64,000 nt of DNA, taken from the NCBI RefSeq assembly GCF_004361815.1, contig NZ_SNWA01000001.1:1054001-1118000 (forward strand). Direction: 5' to 3'. Numbering within the stretch: the stretch's first letter is position 1; each line of letters begins with the position of its first letter. The notes beneath the pieces are model-generated. The model searched no databases. It saw only the letters and a list, made by a program, of their open reading frames with translations, and was not told the origin of the DNA. Position numbers and translations under genes: made by a program. This document shows, piece after piece, positions 18,757 through 27,306 of this stretch. The stretch is from Paraburkholderia sp. BL10I2N1 (GTDB lineage: Bacteria > Pseudomonadota > Gammaproteobacteria > Burkholderiales > Burkholderiaceae).

Positions 18757-18801
18757 GTTCCTTATCAGATTCGTCCACTGCCCATGTTCGAGGTCCGCTC
18801 A

Positions 18802-20349
18802 ATGTCGACTGCCACCCTCAGCGCTCACGCCGTGATCCGGCTGCATCCCAACGACGATGTCGTCATCGCGACCCGTCAGCTCGTGTCCGGCACCCGGATC
18901 GAGGCGGAAGATCTGGTCGTCTCCGGGCTGATTCCGCCGGGACACAAGATCGCGACGCGCGCCATCGCCAAAGGCGAGCCGGTCCAGCGCTATAACCAGA
19001 TCATCGGGGTCGCGCGCGAGAACATCGCACGCGGGCAGCACGTGCATGTGCAGAACCTCGGCATGGCGGAGTTCTCGCGTGAGCATGAATTCGGCGTGGA
19101 TCTCCATCCCACCGCTTATGTCAGCGAGCCTGCGCACTTCATGGGCATTCGTCGTGACGACGGACGAGTGGCGACGCGCAATTACATCGGCGTGTTGACC
19201 AGCGTGAATTGCTCGGCGACGGTCGCGCGAGCCATCGCCGACCACTTCCGGCGCGATGTGCATCCGGAGGCGCTCGCCGATTTTCCGAACGTCGATGGCG
19301 TGATCGCCCTCACGCACGGGCTTGGCTGCGGCATCGACATGCAGGGCGAAGGCATCAGGATCCTGCGCCGGACGCTGGCGGGTTACGCGATGCATCCGAA
19401 CTTCGCGTCGGTGCTGTTCGTCGGACTGGGTTGCGAGACGAACCAGATCGACGGTGTACTCGAAGCGGGCGGCCTGGCCAATGACAGACCGCGGCTGCGC
19501 AGCTTCACGATTCAGGACAGCGGCGGCACACGCAAAACGATCGAGCACGGCATCGCGATGGTGCGCGAGATGCTGGTCGACGCCAATCACGCACAGCGAG
19601 AACCCGTGCCGGCATCGCATATCGTCGTCGGTCTGCAATGCGGCGGCTCGGACGGCTATTCGGGCATTTCGGCGAATCCGGCACTCGGCGCGGCCGTCGA
19701 CCGCCTGGTGCGTCACGGCGGCACCGCGATCCTGTCCGAGACGCCGGAAGTGTATGGCGCGGAACATCTGCTGACGCGGCGCGCGGTCAGTCGCGAAGTC
19801 GGTGAGAAGCTGCTCGCGCGCATCGCGTGGTGGCAGGACTACTGCGCTCGCAACGGCGCGGCGCTCGACAACAATCCTTCGGCCGGTAACAAGGTCGGCG
19901 GCCTGACGACGATTCTGGAAAAGTCGCTCGGCGCGGTCGCAAAAGGCGGCACGACGAATCTCGTCGAAGTCTACGAGTACGCGCAGCCGGTGACGGCAAA
20001 GGGCTTCGTCTTCATGGATTCGCCGGGCTACGACCCGATATCCGCGACCGGCCAGGTCGCCTCGGGCGCGAACCTGATCTGCTTCACGACAGGGCGTGGC
20101 TCGGCCTATGGATGTGCGCCGTCGCCATCGCTGAAACTCGCCACCAACACCGCACTGTGGGAACGTCAGGAAGACGACATGGATATCAACTGCGGCGGCG
20201 TAATCGACGGCACCGCGAGCATCGATGAACTCGGTGAAGCGGTGTTCCGGATGATGCTCGATTGCGCGTCGGGCACCCCGTCAAAGAGCGAACTGCATGG
20301 CTACGGGCAGAACGAGTTCGTGCCGTGGCAGGTAGGCGTCGTCACGTAG
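18802..20349 (+). CDS. UxaA-family altronate/galactarate dehydratase
   Basis: The 515-residue protein has an N-terminal SAF domain (about residues 8-85, including GHKIATRAIAKGEPV and RGQHVHVQNL) and a long UxaA-type catalytic domain with HGLGCGIDMQGEG, VGLGCETNQIDG, LQCGGSDGYSGISANP, NPSAGNKVGGLTTI and FTTGRGSAYGCAPSPSLKLA. These conserved Cys and His residues bind the metal in the family. It would convert altronate to 2-keto-3-deoxygluconate; galactarate dehydratase has the same fold, but GQHVHVQN resembles UxaA. The ATG at 18802 has GAGG eight bases upstream; 18784 is an alternative. It follows the transporter by 45 bases. Confidence 0.8.
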   Translation: MSTATLSAHAVIRLHPNDDVVIATRQLVSGTRIEAEDLVVSGLIPPGHKIATRAIAKGEPVQRYNQIIGVARENIARGQHVHVQNLGMAEFSREHEFGVDLHPTAYVSEPAHFMGIRRDDGRVATRNYIGVLTSVNCSATVARAIADHFRRDVHPEALADFPNVDGVIALTHGLGCGIDMQGEGIRILRRTLAGYAMHPNFASVLFVGLGCETNQIDGVLEAGGLANDRPRLRSFTIQDSGGTRKTIEHGIAMVREMLVDANHAQREPVPASHIVVGLQCGGSDGYSGISANPALGAAVDRLVRHGGTAILSETPEVYGAEHLLTRRAVSREVGEKLLARIAWWQDYCARNGAALDNNPSAGNKVGGLTTILEKSLGAVAKGGTTNLVEVYEYAQPVTAKGFVFMDSPGYDPISATGQVASGANLICFTTGRGSAYGCAPSPSLKLATNTALWERQEDDMDINCGGVIDGTASIDELGEAVFRMMLDCASGTPSKSELHGYGQNEFVPWQVGVVT

Positions 20350-20393
20350 ACCCACGCTGACCGGCGGCACTCGCTCTTGATGTGGGTCTGCGA

Positions 20394-20606
20394 TTACGCC
20401 TGTTGCGGCGTGTCGACGGGCGGCGTGCCGTCGTGAAAGAGCGTTTTCAGTTGCGAGCGCAGTTCGGGTGAATCGGCGTGCTTGTGAACCGAGACCGCGT
20501 GCTGCACGGCGGCTTCGAGCAGTTCGCCTTCCGAATCGGCTGATAGCGCCACCGTGCAACCCGATTCACTCGGGAACTCACGGCAGTCGATGTACTTGCG
20601 GGTCAT
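20394..20606 (-). CDS. DUF1059 family small protein
   Basis: This 70-residue protein starts MTRKYIDCREFPSESGCTVA and contains ELLEAAVQHAVSVH and RSQLKTLFHDGTPP, the typical blocks of the small DUF1059 family of unknown function. Two Cys and two His residues in the first 42 residues may bind metal, which is speculation. The ATG at 20606 has GAGGAG six bases upstream; longer in-frame starts add residues without homology. It is a single gene convergent with the UxaA-like gene. Confidence 0.85.
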   Translation of the reverse strand: MTRKYIDCREFPSESGCTVALSADSEGELLEAAVQHAVSVHKHADSPELRSQLKTLFHDGTPPVDTPQQA

Positions 20607-20900
20607 GATCATCTCCTCGGTCAAACAACAGCAAATGGGGCATGGGGATAACGCCGGGCGAGAGGCCAGGTGTCGTCGGGAAGAAGCAGACGGACGTGGC
20701 ACGCGATGGCCTTCGTCGAGCGGGAAAGGATGTTGAAAGTATAGGTTTCGCCGGTTGCGAATTCAAAGCACAGGGCCGTGCGCGTTGCCCCACCGGCCCG
20801 CGGGTGTGAAAATAGCGGACCTTGCGTCGCTGCCCGCCTGTTGTGCGCACGCGCGGCCCAGCGACGCCGCATTTCCGCCGCCCTCACCTGAACCCGCCGC

Positions 20901-22169
20901 ATGCCTGCTTCCTTCGATTCCCCTTCTGTCGCCGTGATCGGCGGCGGCCCCGCCGGACTGATGGCCGCCGAAGCGCTGGCGCAACAGGGGTTGCGCGTCG
21001 ATGTGTACGACTCGATGCCTTCCGTCGGACGCAAGTTCCTGATGGCCGGCAAGGGCGGCATGAACATTACGCACTCGGAGCCATTAGGGCCGTTTCTGGG
21101 ACGCTATGGCGCCCGCCGCGAGCACATCGCGCCGCTGCTCGACGCGTTGGGTCCCGATGCATTGCGTGGGTGGCTGTCGGACCTGGGCGTCGAGACGTTT
21201 GTCGGCAGCTCGGGACGCGTTTTTCCGAGCGATATGAAGGCCGCGCCGATGCTGCGCGCCTGGCTGCACCGGCTCAAGGAATCCGGGGTGCGATTCCACA
21301 TGCGCCATAAATGGATTGGCTGGGATTCCGTCGACGAGCAGCGTGATTCGAAGCAGCACGCGCTACGTTTCGCAACACCCCATGACGAGCTTCACGTCTC
21401 TGCAGATGCCGTCGTTTTCGCGCTGGGTGGCGCGAGCTGGCCGCGCCTGGGCTCAGCGGCAACGTGGGTGCCGTTGCTGGACGCGCGTGGCGTTTCGATT
21501 GCGACGTTCTTGCCGTCGAACTGTGGTTTCGATGTGGGCTGGAGCGAGCATTTCCGGGAGCGCTTCGCCGGACAGCCCGTGAAGCCGGTCGCCATCACAG
21601 TGACCGACGTAGACGGAAAAGTCCAGAATCGAAAAGGTGAGTTCATTTCGACGGAAACGGGCATCGAGGGAAGTCTCGTGTACGCGCTGTCGGCGGCAAT
21701 TCGTGACCGGTTGCTGGCTGATGGCGAAGCCGTGATCCATCTCGACCTCGCGCCTGCGCATACGCTTGAGCACGTTGTCGAAGAAGTCACGCGGCCGCGC
21801 GGCTCGCGTTCGATGTCAAGTCATCTGCACAGCAGGCTTGGCATCACGGGCGTGAAAGCAGGATTGCTGCGCGAGTGTCTTTCGAAGGACGATTTCGCCG
21901 ACACCACCCGTCTCGCCCACTCGATCAAGGCGCTGCCGCTGCGCCTCACTCGCATGCGCCCGATCGAAGAAGCCATCAGTACAGCCGGCGGCGTCACGTT
22001 CGAGGCGCTCGACGCGCATTTGATGCTCAAGCAGATTCCGGGCGCCTTCTGTGCGGGAGAAATGCTCGACTGGGAAGCGCCAACCGGCGGCTATCTGCTG
22101 ACAGCGTGTTTTGCAAGCGGGCTGGTGGCAGGACGCGGAGCCGCCGCGTACCTCGCCGCCGGGCGCTAA
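20901..22169 (+). CDS. HI0933-family (TIGR03862-like) flavoprotein
   Basis: This 422-residue protein binds FAD through an N-terminal Rossmann motif, VAVIGGGPAGLMAAEALA at residues 10-27, and has GRKFLMAGKGGMNITHSE, a signature of the HI0933/BaiN-like flavoprotein family. A C-terminal ATP/GG-type motif with FCAGEMLDWEAPTGGYLLTA closes the FAD domain. These proteins are thought to be NAD(P)H-dependent oxidoreductases with poorly known physiological substrates. It stands alone and converges with the methyltransferase gene downstream. Confidence 0.88.
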   Translation: MPASFDSPSVAVIGGGPAGLMAAEALAQQGLRVDVYDSMPSVGRKFLMAGKGGMNITHSEPLGPFLGRYGARREHIAPLLDALGPDALRGWLSDLGVETFVGSSGRVFPSDMKAAPMLRAWLHRLKESGVRFHMRHKWIGWDSVDEQRDSKQHALRFATPHDELHVSADAVVFALGGASWPRLGSAATWVPLLDARGVSIATFLPSNCGFDVGWSEHFRERFAGQPVKPVAITVTDVDGKVQNRKGEFISTETGIEGSLVYALSAAIRDRLLADGEAVIHLDLAPAHTLEHVVEEVTRPRGSRSMSSHLHSRLGITGVKAGLLRECLSKDDFADTTRLAHSIKALPLRLTRMRPIEEAISTAGGVTFEALDAHLMLKQIPGAFCAGEMLDWEAPTGGYLLTACFASGLVAGRGAAAYLAAGR

Positions 22170-22197
22170 GCGCGAGCGGAATCGCCCCGCGCGCCGA

Positions 22198-23322
22198 TCA
22201 ACGCAGGTGCAGGCGCCACAGCGAGGTCACCTCTTTGACCCGCGCGGCGTACAGCGGATCGGACGCATCGGACGATTTCGGATGTCGCGGCTTGATGTCC
22301 TCGCGCCCGACCAGTTTCAGGCCCGCCTGATCGATCGCTGCCAGCAGGGCATCGCGCGTGCGCAGGCCGAGATGCTCGGCAAAGTCCGAGAGGATCAGCC
22401 AGCCTTCGCCGTCCGGTGTCAGATGACTGGCGAGACCGTTCAGGAAGCCCATCAGCATGCGGCTGTCCGGATCGAAGACCGCGTACTCGACCGGCGACGC
22501 AGGCCGCGCCGGCACCCACGGTGGGTTGCAGACGACGAGCGGCGCCCGCCCCTCGGGAAACAGATCGGCTTGCACGACCCTGACCTGCCCGTCGTAGCCG
22601 AGGCGTGTGAGGTTCTCTTTCGCGCAGGCCAGTGCACGCGGATCCTGATCGGTGGCAACGATTTCTTTCACGCCGCGCATCGCCAGTACGGCCGCAAGGA
22701 CACCCGTTCCCGTGCCGATGTCGAACGCCTTTTCCAGCGAAGGCAATGGCGTGCTCGCGACCAGATCCACATATTCCCCGCGCACCGGCGAGAACACGCC
22801 ATAGTGCGGATGAATTCGATCGCCCAGCACGGGAATCTCGACGCCCTTCTTACGCCATTCGTGCGCGCCGATCAGGCCCAGCAACTCACGCAGCGACACG
22901 GCCGATTGCTCACCGGCAGGCTCGCCCCAGGTTTCCGTGCAGGCCTGCTGGACATTGGGAGCGCGACGCAGCGGGATCGTGTAGTCGCCATCGAGCGGGA
23001 CCAGCACCATCCCGAGGATGCGGGCGCGCTGCGACTGCGCCAGACGATGCAGGTTGAACGCGTCTTTCAGCGACGACGCCTCCTTGCGCGGCTTGCGCTC
23101 CACGCGACGGGTCATTGCGTGCAATAGCTGGCGAGCGTTCTGGAAATCGCCGCGGTAAAGCAGCGCGGTGCCTTCACAGGCGAGGCGATAGGCGGCGTCG
23201 GCGGTCAGGCGGTCGTCGGCGATCGTCACGCGCTTTGGCGGCGGGACGGCCGCTTCGGAGCGCCAGAGAATAGTGCGCGGGCCATCAGCCTCAGGCAGGG
23301 TGATCGTGGTGGGTGAGGTCAT
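22198..23322 (-). CDS. Class I SAM-dependent methyltransferase with NPPW motif
   Basis: The 374-residue protein has an N-terminal helical region (about 1-180) and a C-terminal methyltransferase domain: motif I AFDIGTGTGVLAAVLA, motif II VATDQDPRALACA and the NPPW motif in LVVCNPPWVPARPAS. NPPW/NPPY motifs mark N-methyltransferases acting on planar nitrogen, as in PrmB/PrmC and RNA or DNA amino-methyltransferases. The substrate cannot be inferred. The ATG at 23322 (MTSPTTITLPEA) is preferred to an in-frame one at 23499, which adds 59 residues without homology. Confidence 0.78.
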   Translation of the reverse strand: MTSPTTITLPEADGPRTILWRSEAAVPPPKRVTIADDRLTADAAYRLACEGTALLYRGDFQNARQLLHAMTRRVERKPRKEASSLKDAFNLHRLAQSQRARILGMVLVPLDGDYTIPLRRAPNVQQACTETWGEPAGEQSAVSLRELLGLIGAHEWRKKGVEIPVLGDRIHPHYGVFSPVRGEYVDLVASTPLPSLEKAFDIGTGTGVLAAVLAMRGVKEIVATDQDPRALACAKENLTRLGYDGQVRVVQADLFPEGRAPLVVCNPPWVPARPASPVEYAVFDPDSRMLMGFLNGLASHLTPDGEGWLILSDFAEHLGLRTRDALLAAIDQAGLKLVGREDIKPRHPKSSDASDPLYAARVKEVTSLWRLHLR

Positions 23323-23542
23323 TGAGGAGCGTGAAAATTCCGGAGGGCGGAACCGCAGCGGCAAACATTCAGCCGCATGCAGCGTTGGCGCGATAGTACC
23401 GCTCACGTCCGCGCACGTCTCCCTGTATTTCCGATGATTCAACGCTGCAGCGCGCGGGCGCCATGTCGCTGCACCCCATTGGCTCGCAACGAATGGCATA
23501 TCCGGTATCGGCGTCCCGCAGCGCCTGGTTCCAGTTGCGCTT

Positions 23543-24217
23543 CTAGTTCTGGTTCCGGTTCGAGGACAACGAAAGGGCCGCGTGGGTTGAGCCCGTCTGC
23601 GCTGCGATGTCCTGTGCGCTCATGCCGCGATTGTCGCGCAGCGCCGGATTGGCGCCCCGTGCGAGCAGGAGCTTGACGGTATCGGCACGGTCATAGCCGG
23701 AGGCCCACATGAGCGCGGTCAGGTCGTTCTTGTAGAGGCGATTCACGTCGACGCCATTGTCCAGCAGCAGTTGGACCACCGCCGTCGATCCCTGGCCCGC
23801 CGCATATTCCATGGCCGTCTTGCCGACGCGATCCGTGGCCGAGGGATCGGCGCCGTGCGCAAGCAACATCCGCGCGATTTCGTCAGACCCGCCGTAAGCA
23901 GCGGCCATCAGTGCTGTGACGCCCTGCGCGTTCGGCTGATTGACCTTGGCCCCGTGATCGATCAGGGTGCGCGCCATGCCGGTCGCCCCCTTCTTGCAGG
24001 CCGTGATCAGCGCCGTATCTCCGATGCGATTGCGCGAGTCGACCGCCGCGCCCGCCGCGAGCGCGGCGTTCACCGATGCCTCGTCGCCGCTTCGCGCGGC
24101 TGCAATCAATTGCTGGTTCGTGCCGATATCCCCGTCGGCCCGGCTCACGCCAGGATGGGATCCGAACCAGCCAGCCAGCATGGCAACGCTCACCAGAACT
24201 CTCGTCGTCGTTTTCAT
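23543..24217 (-). CDS. Exported ankyrin-repeat protein
   Basis: The 224-residue protein has an N-terminal signal peptide (MKTTTRVLVSVAMLAGWFGS, likely cleaved near VSRADG) followed by five to six ankyrin repeats. Recurrent repeat cores are GDTALITACKKGATGMARTL, GVTALMAAAYGGSDEIARML, GKTAMEYAAGQGSTAVVQLL and DLTALMWASGYDRADTVKLL. Ankyrin repeats mediate protein binding. It is the third gene of the PQQ dehydrogenase - cytochrome c operon (51 bases after the cytochrome gene), so it may act on those proteins in the periplasm, as AnkB does for a catalase in Pseudomonas. That role is an inference. Confidence 0.85.
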   Translation of the reverse strand: MKTTTRVLVSVAMLAGWFGSHPGVSRADGDIGTNQQLIAAARSGDEASVNAALAAGAAVDSRNRIGDTALITACKKGATGMARTLIDHGAKVNQPNAQGVTALMAAAYGGSDEIARMLLAHGADPSATDRVGKTAMEYAAGQGSTAVVQLLLDNGVDVNRLYKNDLTALMWASGYDRADTVKLLLARGANPALRDNRGMSAQDIAAQTGSTHAALSLSSNRNQN

Positions 24218-24268
24218 GTGCACCTCGAAGTGTGCTGCGTCCGCTCCATGGCGACCCGCCCGCCGGCG

Positions 24269-24883
24269 CTACTGCAGATTGGCTATGTATGCGCTCAGGT
24301 TCATGATGTCTTCATCGGACAGGCCCTTCGATACGCTCGTCATGTTGCCCGCGTCGTTGGTCCGCCTGCGCTCGCGGAAATCCTGCAACTGCTTGACGAT
24401 GTACGGGTAGTGCTGACCGGCCACCCGCGGGATCTCGTTCTGACCCGTGAAACCTCCCAGATGACACATCGTGCACAATACTTCCGCCGACTTTCGACGT
24501 CCTGCCTCGACCCGCAAGGGATTCGCCTTGAACGGGACGGGGTCCGCACGCTGCGCCGCGAAATAGTCGGCCAGATCGAGCATGTCCTCGCGCGACAATC
24601 CCGCAGCCATCGGGCTCATGCGCGGATCGCTGCGGCGCCCTTCCTTGAAATCCCGCAGTTCCAGATAGATGTAACGCGCGCTCTGGCCTGCCAGGATCGG
24701 GTACTCGGGATTGGTCGAATTCCCGATCGGTCCGTGGCAAACCACGCAGGTCTGCGCTTTCGCCTTGCCCGCTTCGGCGTCGGCGTGCGCGACGCCTGGC
24801 AGGCAAAAGATGTTCGCGCAATACGCCAGAATGCTCACCCTGGCCAGCCAGCGCGTACGTCCATTCTCGATCGCGGCCGTCAT
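24269..24883 (-). CDS. Exported diheme cytochrome c (c4-like)
   Basis: The 204-residue protein has a signal peptide (about residues 1-34, ending GVAHADA) and two heme c-binding sites, CVVCH at 46-50 and CTMCH at 137-141, one in each of two similar c-type domains. Candidate Met ligands follow in MSPMAAGLS and NMTSVSKGLS. This is the diheme cytochrome c4 pattern. The start at 24883 lies seven bases after the PQQ dehydrogenase stop codon, so it probably accepts electrons from that enzyme and passes them towards a terminal oxidase. Confidence 0.9.
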   Translation of the reverse strand: MTAAIENGRTRWLARVSILAYCANIFCLPGVAHADAEAGKAKAQTCVVCHGPIGNSTNPEYPILAGQSARYIYLELRDFKEGRRSDPRMSPMAAGLSREDMLDLADYFAAQRADPVPFKANPLRVEAGRRKSAEVLCTMCHLGGFTGQNEIPRVAGQHYPYIVKQLQDFRERRRTNDAGNMTSVSKGLSDEDIMNLSAYIANLQ

Positions 24884-24890
24884 GTCCCGT

Positions 24891-26624
24891 TCATGGCAGC
24901 GCGAACACGATGACGGTATTGCCGCGTTTGAAGTCCAGTTGCGTGTTTCCGCCCGCCGCGACGGCGACGTACTGTTTGCCATGCACGGAATAGGACACCG
25001 CTGGCGCGTTCACGCCGGCGCCAGACTGGAATTCCCAGAGCTTCTTGCCGGTCGACGCGTCGAACGCGCGGAACATTCCATTTCCTTCGCCGTTGAACAC
25101 CAGATTCCCGGCAGTCGCCAGCACGCCGCCGATCAAAGGCTGCTCAGTCTTGTAAGCCCACGCGATCTTGCCGGTATCGACATTGACTGCCACCAGCCTG
25201 CCCCATTGCGCCTCCGACGGAATGGTCTTGAACGCGCCGCCAAGCCAGAGCTTGCTGCCGCCAGGGTAAGCCGCATCTTCCACCTGGTAGGTCATGGGCT
25301 GGTGGAGGTTTGCCGCGTAAGCGAGGCGAGTCCTCGGATTGAAAGCCATCGGTGACCACTCCACCCCGCCATTCGCCCCGGGCAGCATGCGCGCGCCAGC
25401 CGCCGTAGGCAGCGTCCACATGTTTTCCTGCGGAATCATCGCTTGCGAGTAGCGGATCAGCTTGCCGGTGCGGCGATCGTTGACGTAGATGTGCCCGGTC
25501 TTGCCGCCATGAATGACGGCAGGAACCATATTGCCGCTCCTGTCGCGGACATCGATGAGGATCGGCGGGCTCGCGGCGTCCAGATCCCAGATGTCGTGCG
25601 CGATGTACTGGTAGTGCCACTTGTACTCACCGTTGTCCAGGTTCACCGCGACGAGCGAGTCGGTGTAGAGATTGTCTCCCGGACGAATGGCGCCGTAGAG
25701 GTCAGGAGACGGATTTCCGACCACAAAAAACGCCGTGTGCGCTTTCCGGTCGATCGCGGGCGTCATCCATACGCCACCGCCGAGCGTCTTGTAGAAGTCG
25801 CCGCCCTTGTCGGCAAGCTGCTTCTTTTCGGCGGCGATGTCGCGCTTCATGTCCCGGCCGGTGGCGTCGGTGGTCGCCCAGACACCTTCCTGGCCGGTTT
25901 CCGGAATCGTGTAGAAAGTCCACAGGAGGTTTCCGGAAGCGGCATCGTACGCTTTGACGAAACCGCGAATGCCGTATTCGCCGCCGTTGGTGCCGATCAG
26001 AACCTTGTCGTCGACGACCGTCGGCGCCATGGTCTCGGAGTAGCCGAGTTCCGGATCGGCAATCTGCGTTTGCCACAGGACATTGCCGGTCTTCGCATCG
26101 AGCGCGACCAGTTTGGAATCCAGCGTTCCCATGAACAGCCGGTTACCCGAGATCGCCACACCGCGGTTGTTAGGTCCGCAACAGAAGGTGGTGATCGGTC
26201 CCATCTTGTGCTTGTAATGCCAGTACTCCTTGCCGGTCACCGCATCCAGCGCGTAGACGTGGTTGAACGACGTGGTGATGAACATGATGCCGTTCGAGAC
26301 GATGGGTGCCGTCTCCATCGATTCGTTGACCGCTGTTTGAAAAAGGAAGACCGGCTTCAATTTTGCGACGTTGGCGCTGTTGATCTGCGAGCCGGGGTAA
26401 TAGCGCGTCTGCGCATACGATCCATTGGAATGAAGCCAGTCGGCAGAATGGGCGGCGGCCGTATCCAGCTGTTGCTGGGAGATCGGCTCGAGCACGGGCG
26501 GCATGGGCGCCGACGTGGTCGTGGCGCTGCTTTGTACTTCATCTGCGCCGTATGCTGTGACACTGATTAGCGTCGCGGCAAATAGCAGGACGCAAAGGGA
26601 CCAGGTATTGCGGGATGAGTGCAT
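24891..26624 (-). CDS. PQQ-dependent dehydrogenase (alcohol dehydrogenase type), periplasmic
   Basis: The 577-residue protein has a signal peptide ([20 protein letters not shown], cleaved near AYGADE) and an eight-bladed quinoprotein propeller with repeated tryptophan-docking motifs such as [22 protein letters not shown] and [12 protein letters not shown] vicinal disulfide pair C148-C149 ([11 protein letters not shown]) and metal ligands E216, N304 and catalytic D347 are present. D349 gives a D-x-D pattern seen in lanthanide-using enzymes, though glucose dehydrogenases share it. No heme domain is fused; the next gene supplies the cytochrome. AGGAGA lies five bases before the ATG. The substrate is unknown, and no PQQ synthesis genes are in the window. 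Confidence 0.88.
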   Translation of the reverse strand: MHSSRNTWSLCVLLFAATLISVTAYGADEVQSSATTTSAPMPPVLEPISQQQLDTAAAHSADWLHSNGSYAQTRYYPGSQINSANVAKLKPVFLFQTAVNESMETAPIVSNGIMFITTSFNHVYALDAVTGKEYWHYKHKMGPITTFCCGPNNRGVAISGNRLFMGTLDSKLVALDAKTGNVLWQTQIADPELGYSETMAPTVVDDKVLIGTNGGEYGIRGFVKAYDAASGNLLWTFYTIPETGQEGVWATTDATGRDMKRDIAAEKKQLADKGGDFYKTLGGGVWMTPAIDRKAHTAFFVVGNPSPDLYGAIRPGDNLYTDSLVAVNLDNGEYKWHYQYIAHDIWDLDAASPPILIDVRDRSGNMVPAVIHGGKTGHIYVNDRRTGKLIRYSQAMIPQENMWTLPTAAGARMLPGANGGVEWSPMAFNPRTRLAYAANLHQPMTYQVEDAAYPGGSKLWLGGAFKTIPSEAQWGRLVAVNVDTGKIAWAYKTEQPLIGGVLATAGNLVFNGEGNGMFRAFDASTGKKLWEFQSGAGVNAPAVSYSVHGKQYVAVAAGGNTQLDFKRGNTVIVFALP

Positions 26625-27176
26625 GAGTGTCTCCTGATTTATTGCTTTGGGTATTCGTCATGCGATTGCAGCGATTTTCCGCCTTACAGCAGTGCCAATT
26701 GCCGGGATGGCAGAAGACCTGGTCGCGCGAAGAGACCGGGATACGGAAACTGGGATAACTCAATTACGGCGTGACGATGCGCAAGATGGGAACCGATGAA
26801 CGCTCTCCCATCGGAAAGCCGGCTCTAGTAAGAGTAGGCGATGATGCCCTTCTTTTCTACCGCTATCGTAGGGCTCTGGGTGCACGAAAGCGCACTGGAC
26901 GAGGTGGAGCACTAGCGTTCACTATCTGCGTCGATCCCGACGAAATGACGCCAAACCGCGAATAGAGAATGTGCATTTAATTAATGCGTTACTTCGAATT
27001 TATCGCAAACAGAAATTCTGGATGTTTCAGCCGATCGAATATGCGTTTTATTTTCGACTCGGCAATTGCCGGTTATCACGGCGCCATTGAATTGGGCGGT
27101 GAACTTCGAAATATTGTTAGCGCGCCGTCAGCTTCAGAGAGCCGGTGCGAGGAAGAATTCGGGTCACCAAAAACAA
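26625..27176. other. About 550 bases without a supported gene, partly AT-rich
   Basis: This region separates the PQQ operon from the tRNA-Thr terminator. The left part must contain the promoter of the PQQ dehydrogenase, but no convincing -35/-10 pair stands out. From about 26960 to 27120 the sequence is distinctly more AT-rich than the surroundings and contains the near-palindrome GCATTTAATTAATGC (26973-26987). Small open frames here (for example 26771-26965) lack ribosome-binding sites and homology and are not called. Confidence 0.5.
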
Positions 27177-27205
27177 ACGGGTTACGCGAAGATCGCGTAA
27201 CCCGT
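27177..27205 (-). terminator. Strong Rho-independent terminator after tRNA-Thr
   Basis: A perfect 12-bp stem, ACGGGTTACGCG (27177-27188) with CGCGTAACCCGT (27194-27205) and a five-base loop. Read on the minus strand it is followed by TTGTTTTT. It lies nine bases beyond the encoded CCA end and terminates the tRNA transcript and any read-through from sspB. Confidence 0.92.
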
Positions 27206-27213
27206 CCACTACC

Positions 27214-27289
27214 TGGTGCCCCCTGTCTGATTCGAACAGACCACCTCATGATTACAAGTCAAGTGCTCTACCAAATGAGCTAAGGGGGC
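27214..27289 (-). tRNA. tRNA-Thr (anticodon TGT)
   Basis: The 76-nt minus-strand sequence folds as a tRNA. The acceptor stem begins GCCCCCT and ends AGGGGGC with an A discriminator and encoded CCA; the D arm is GCTCATTTGGTAGAGC; the anticodon loop CTTGTAA has anticodon TGT; the T arm GTCTGTTCGAATCAGAC is intact. It decodes ACA and, by wobble, other Thr codons. The anticodon stem (CTTGA/TCATG) has one T-T mismatch. The 5' end is only 17 bases after the sspB stop codon; TAAAAT just upstream could be a -10 box, or the tRNA is processed from the ssp transcript. Confidence 0.95.
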
Positions 27290-27306
27290 GAGACCGCGAT
27301 TTTACT

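Noticed and set aside
20348..20389. Hairpin AGACCCAC/GTGGGTCT as terminator after the UxaA-like gene
   Set aside because: The 8-bp stem has a 26-base loop and no T-tract.
25443..26570. 375-codon plus-strand open frame
   Set aside because: Antisense to the PQQ dehydrogenase; composition biased to Arg, Val and Asp; no motifs.
26771..26965. 64-codon frame upstream of the PQQ operon
   Set aside because: No ribosome site or homology; probably chance.
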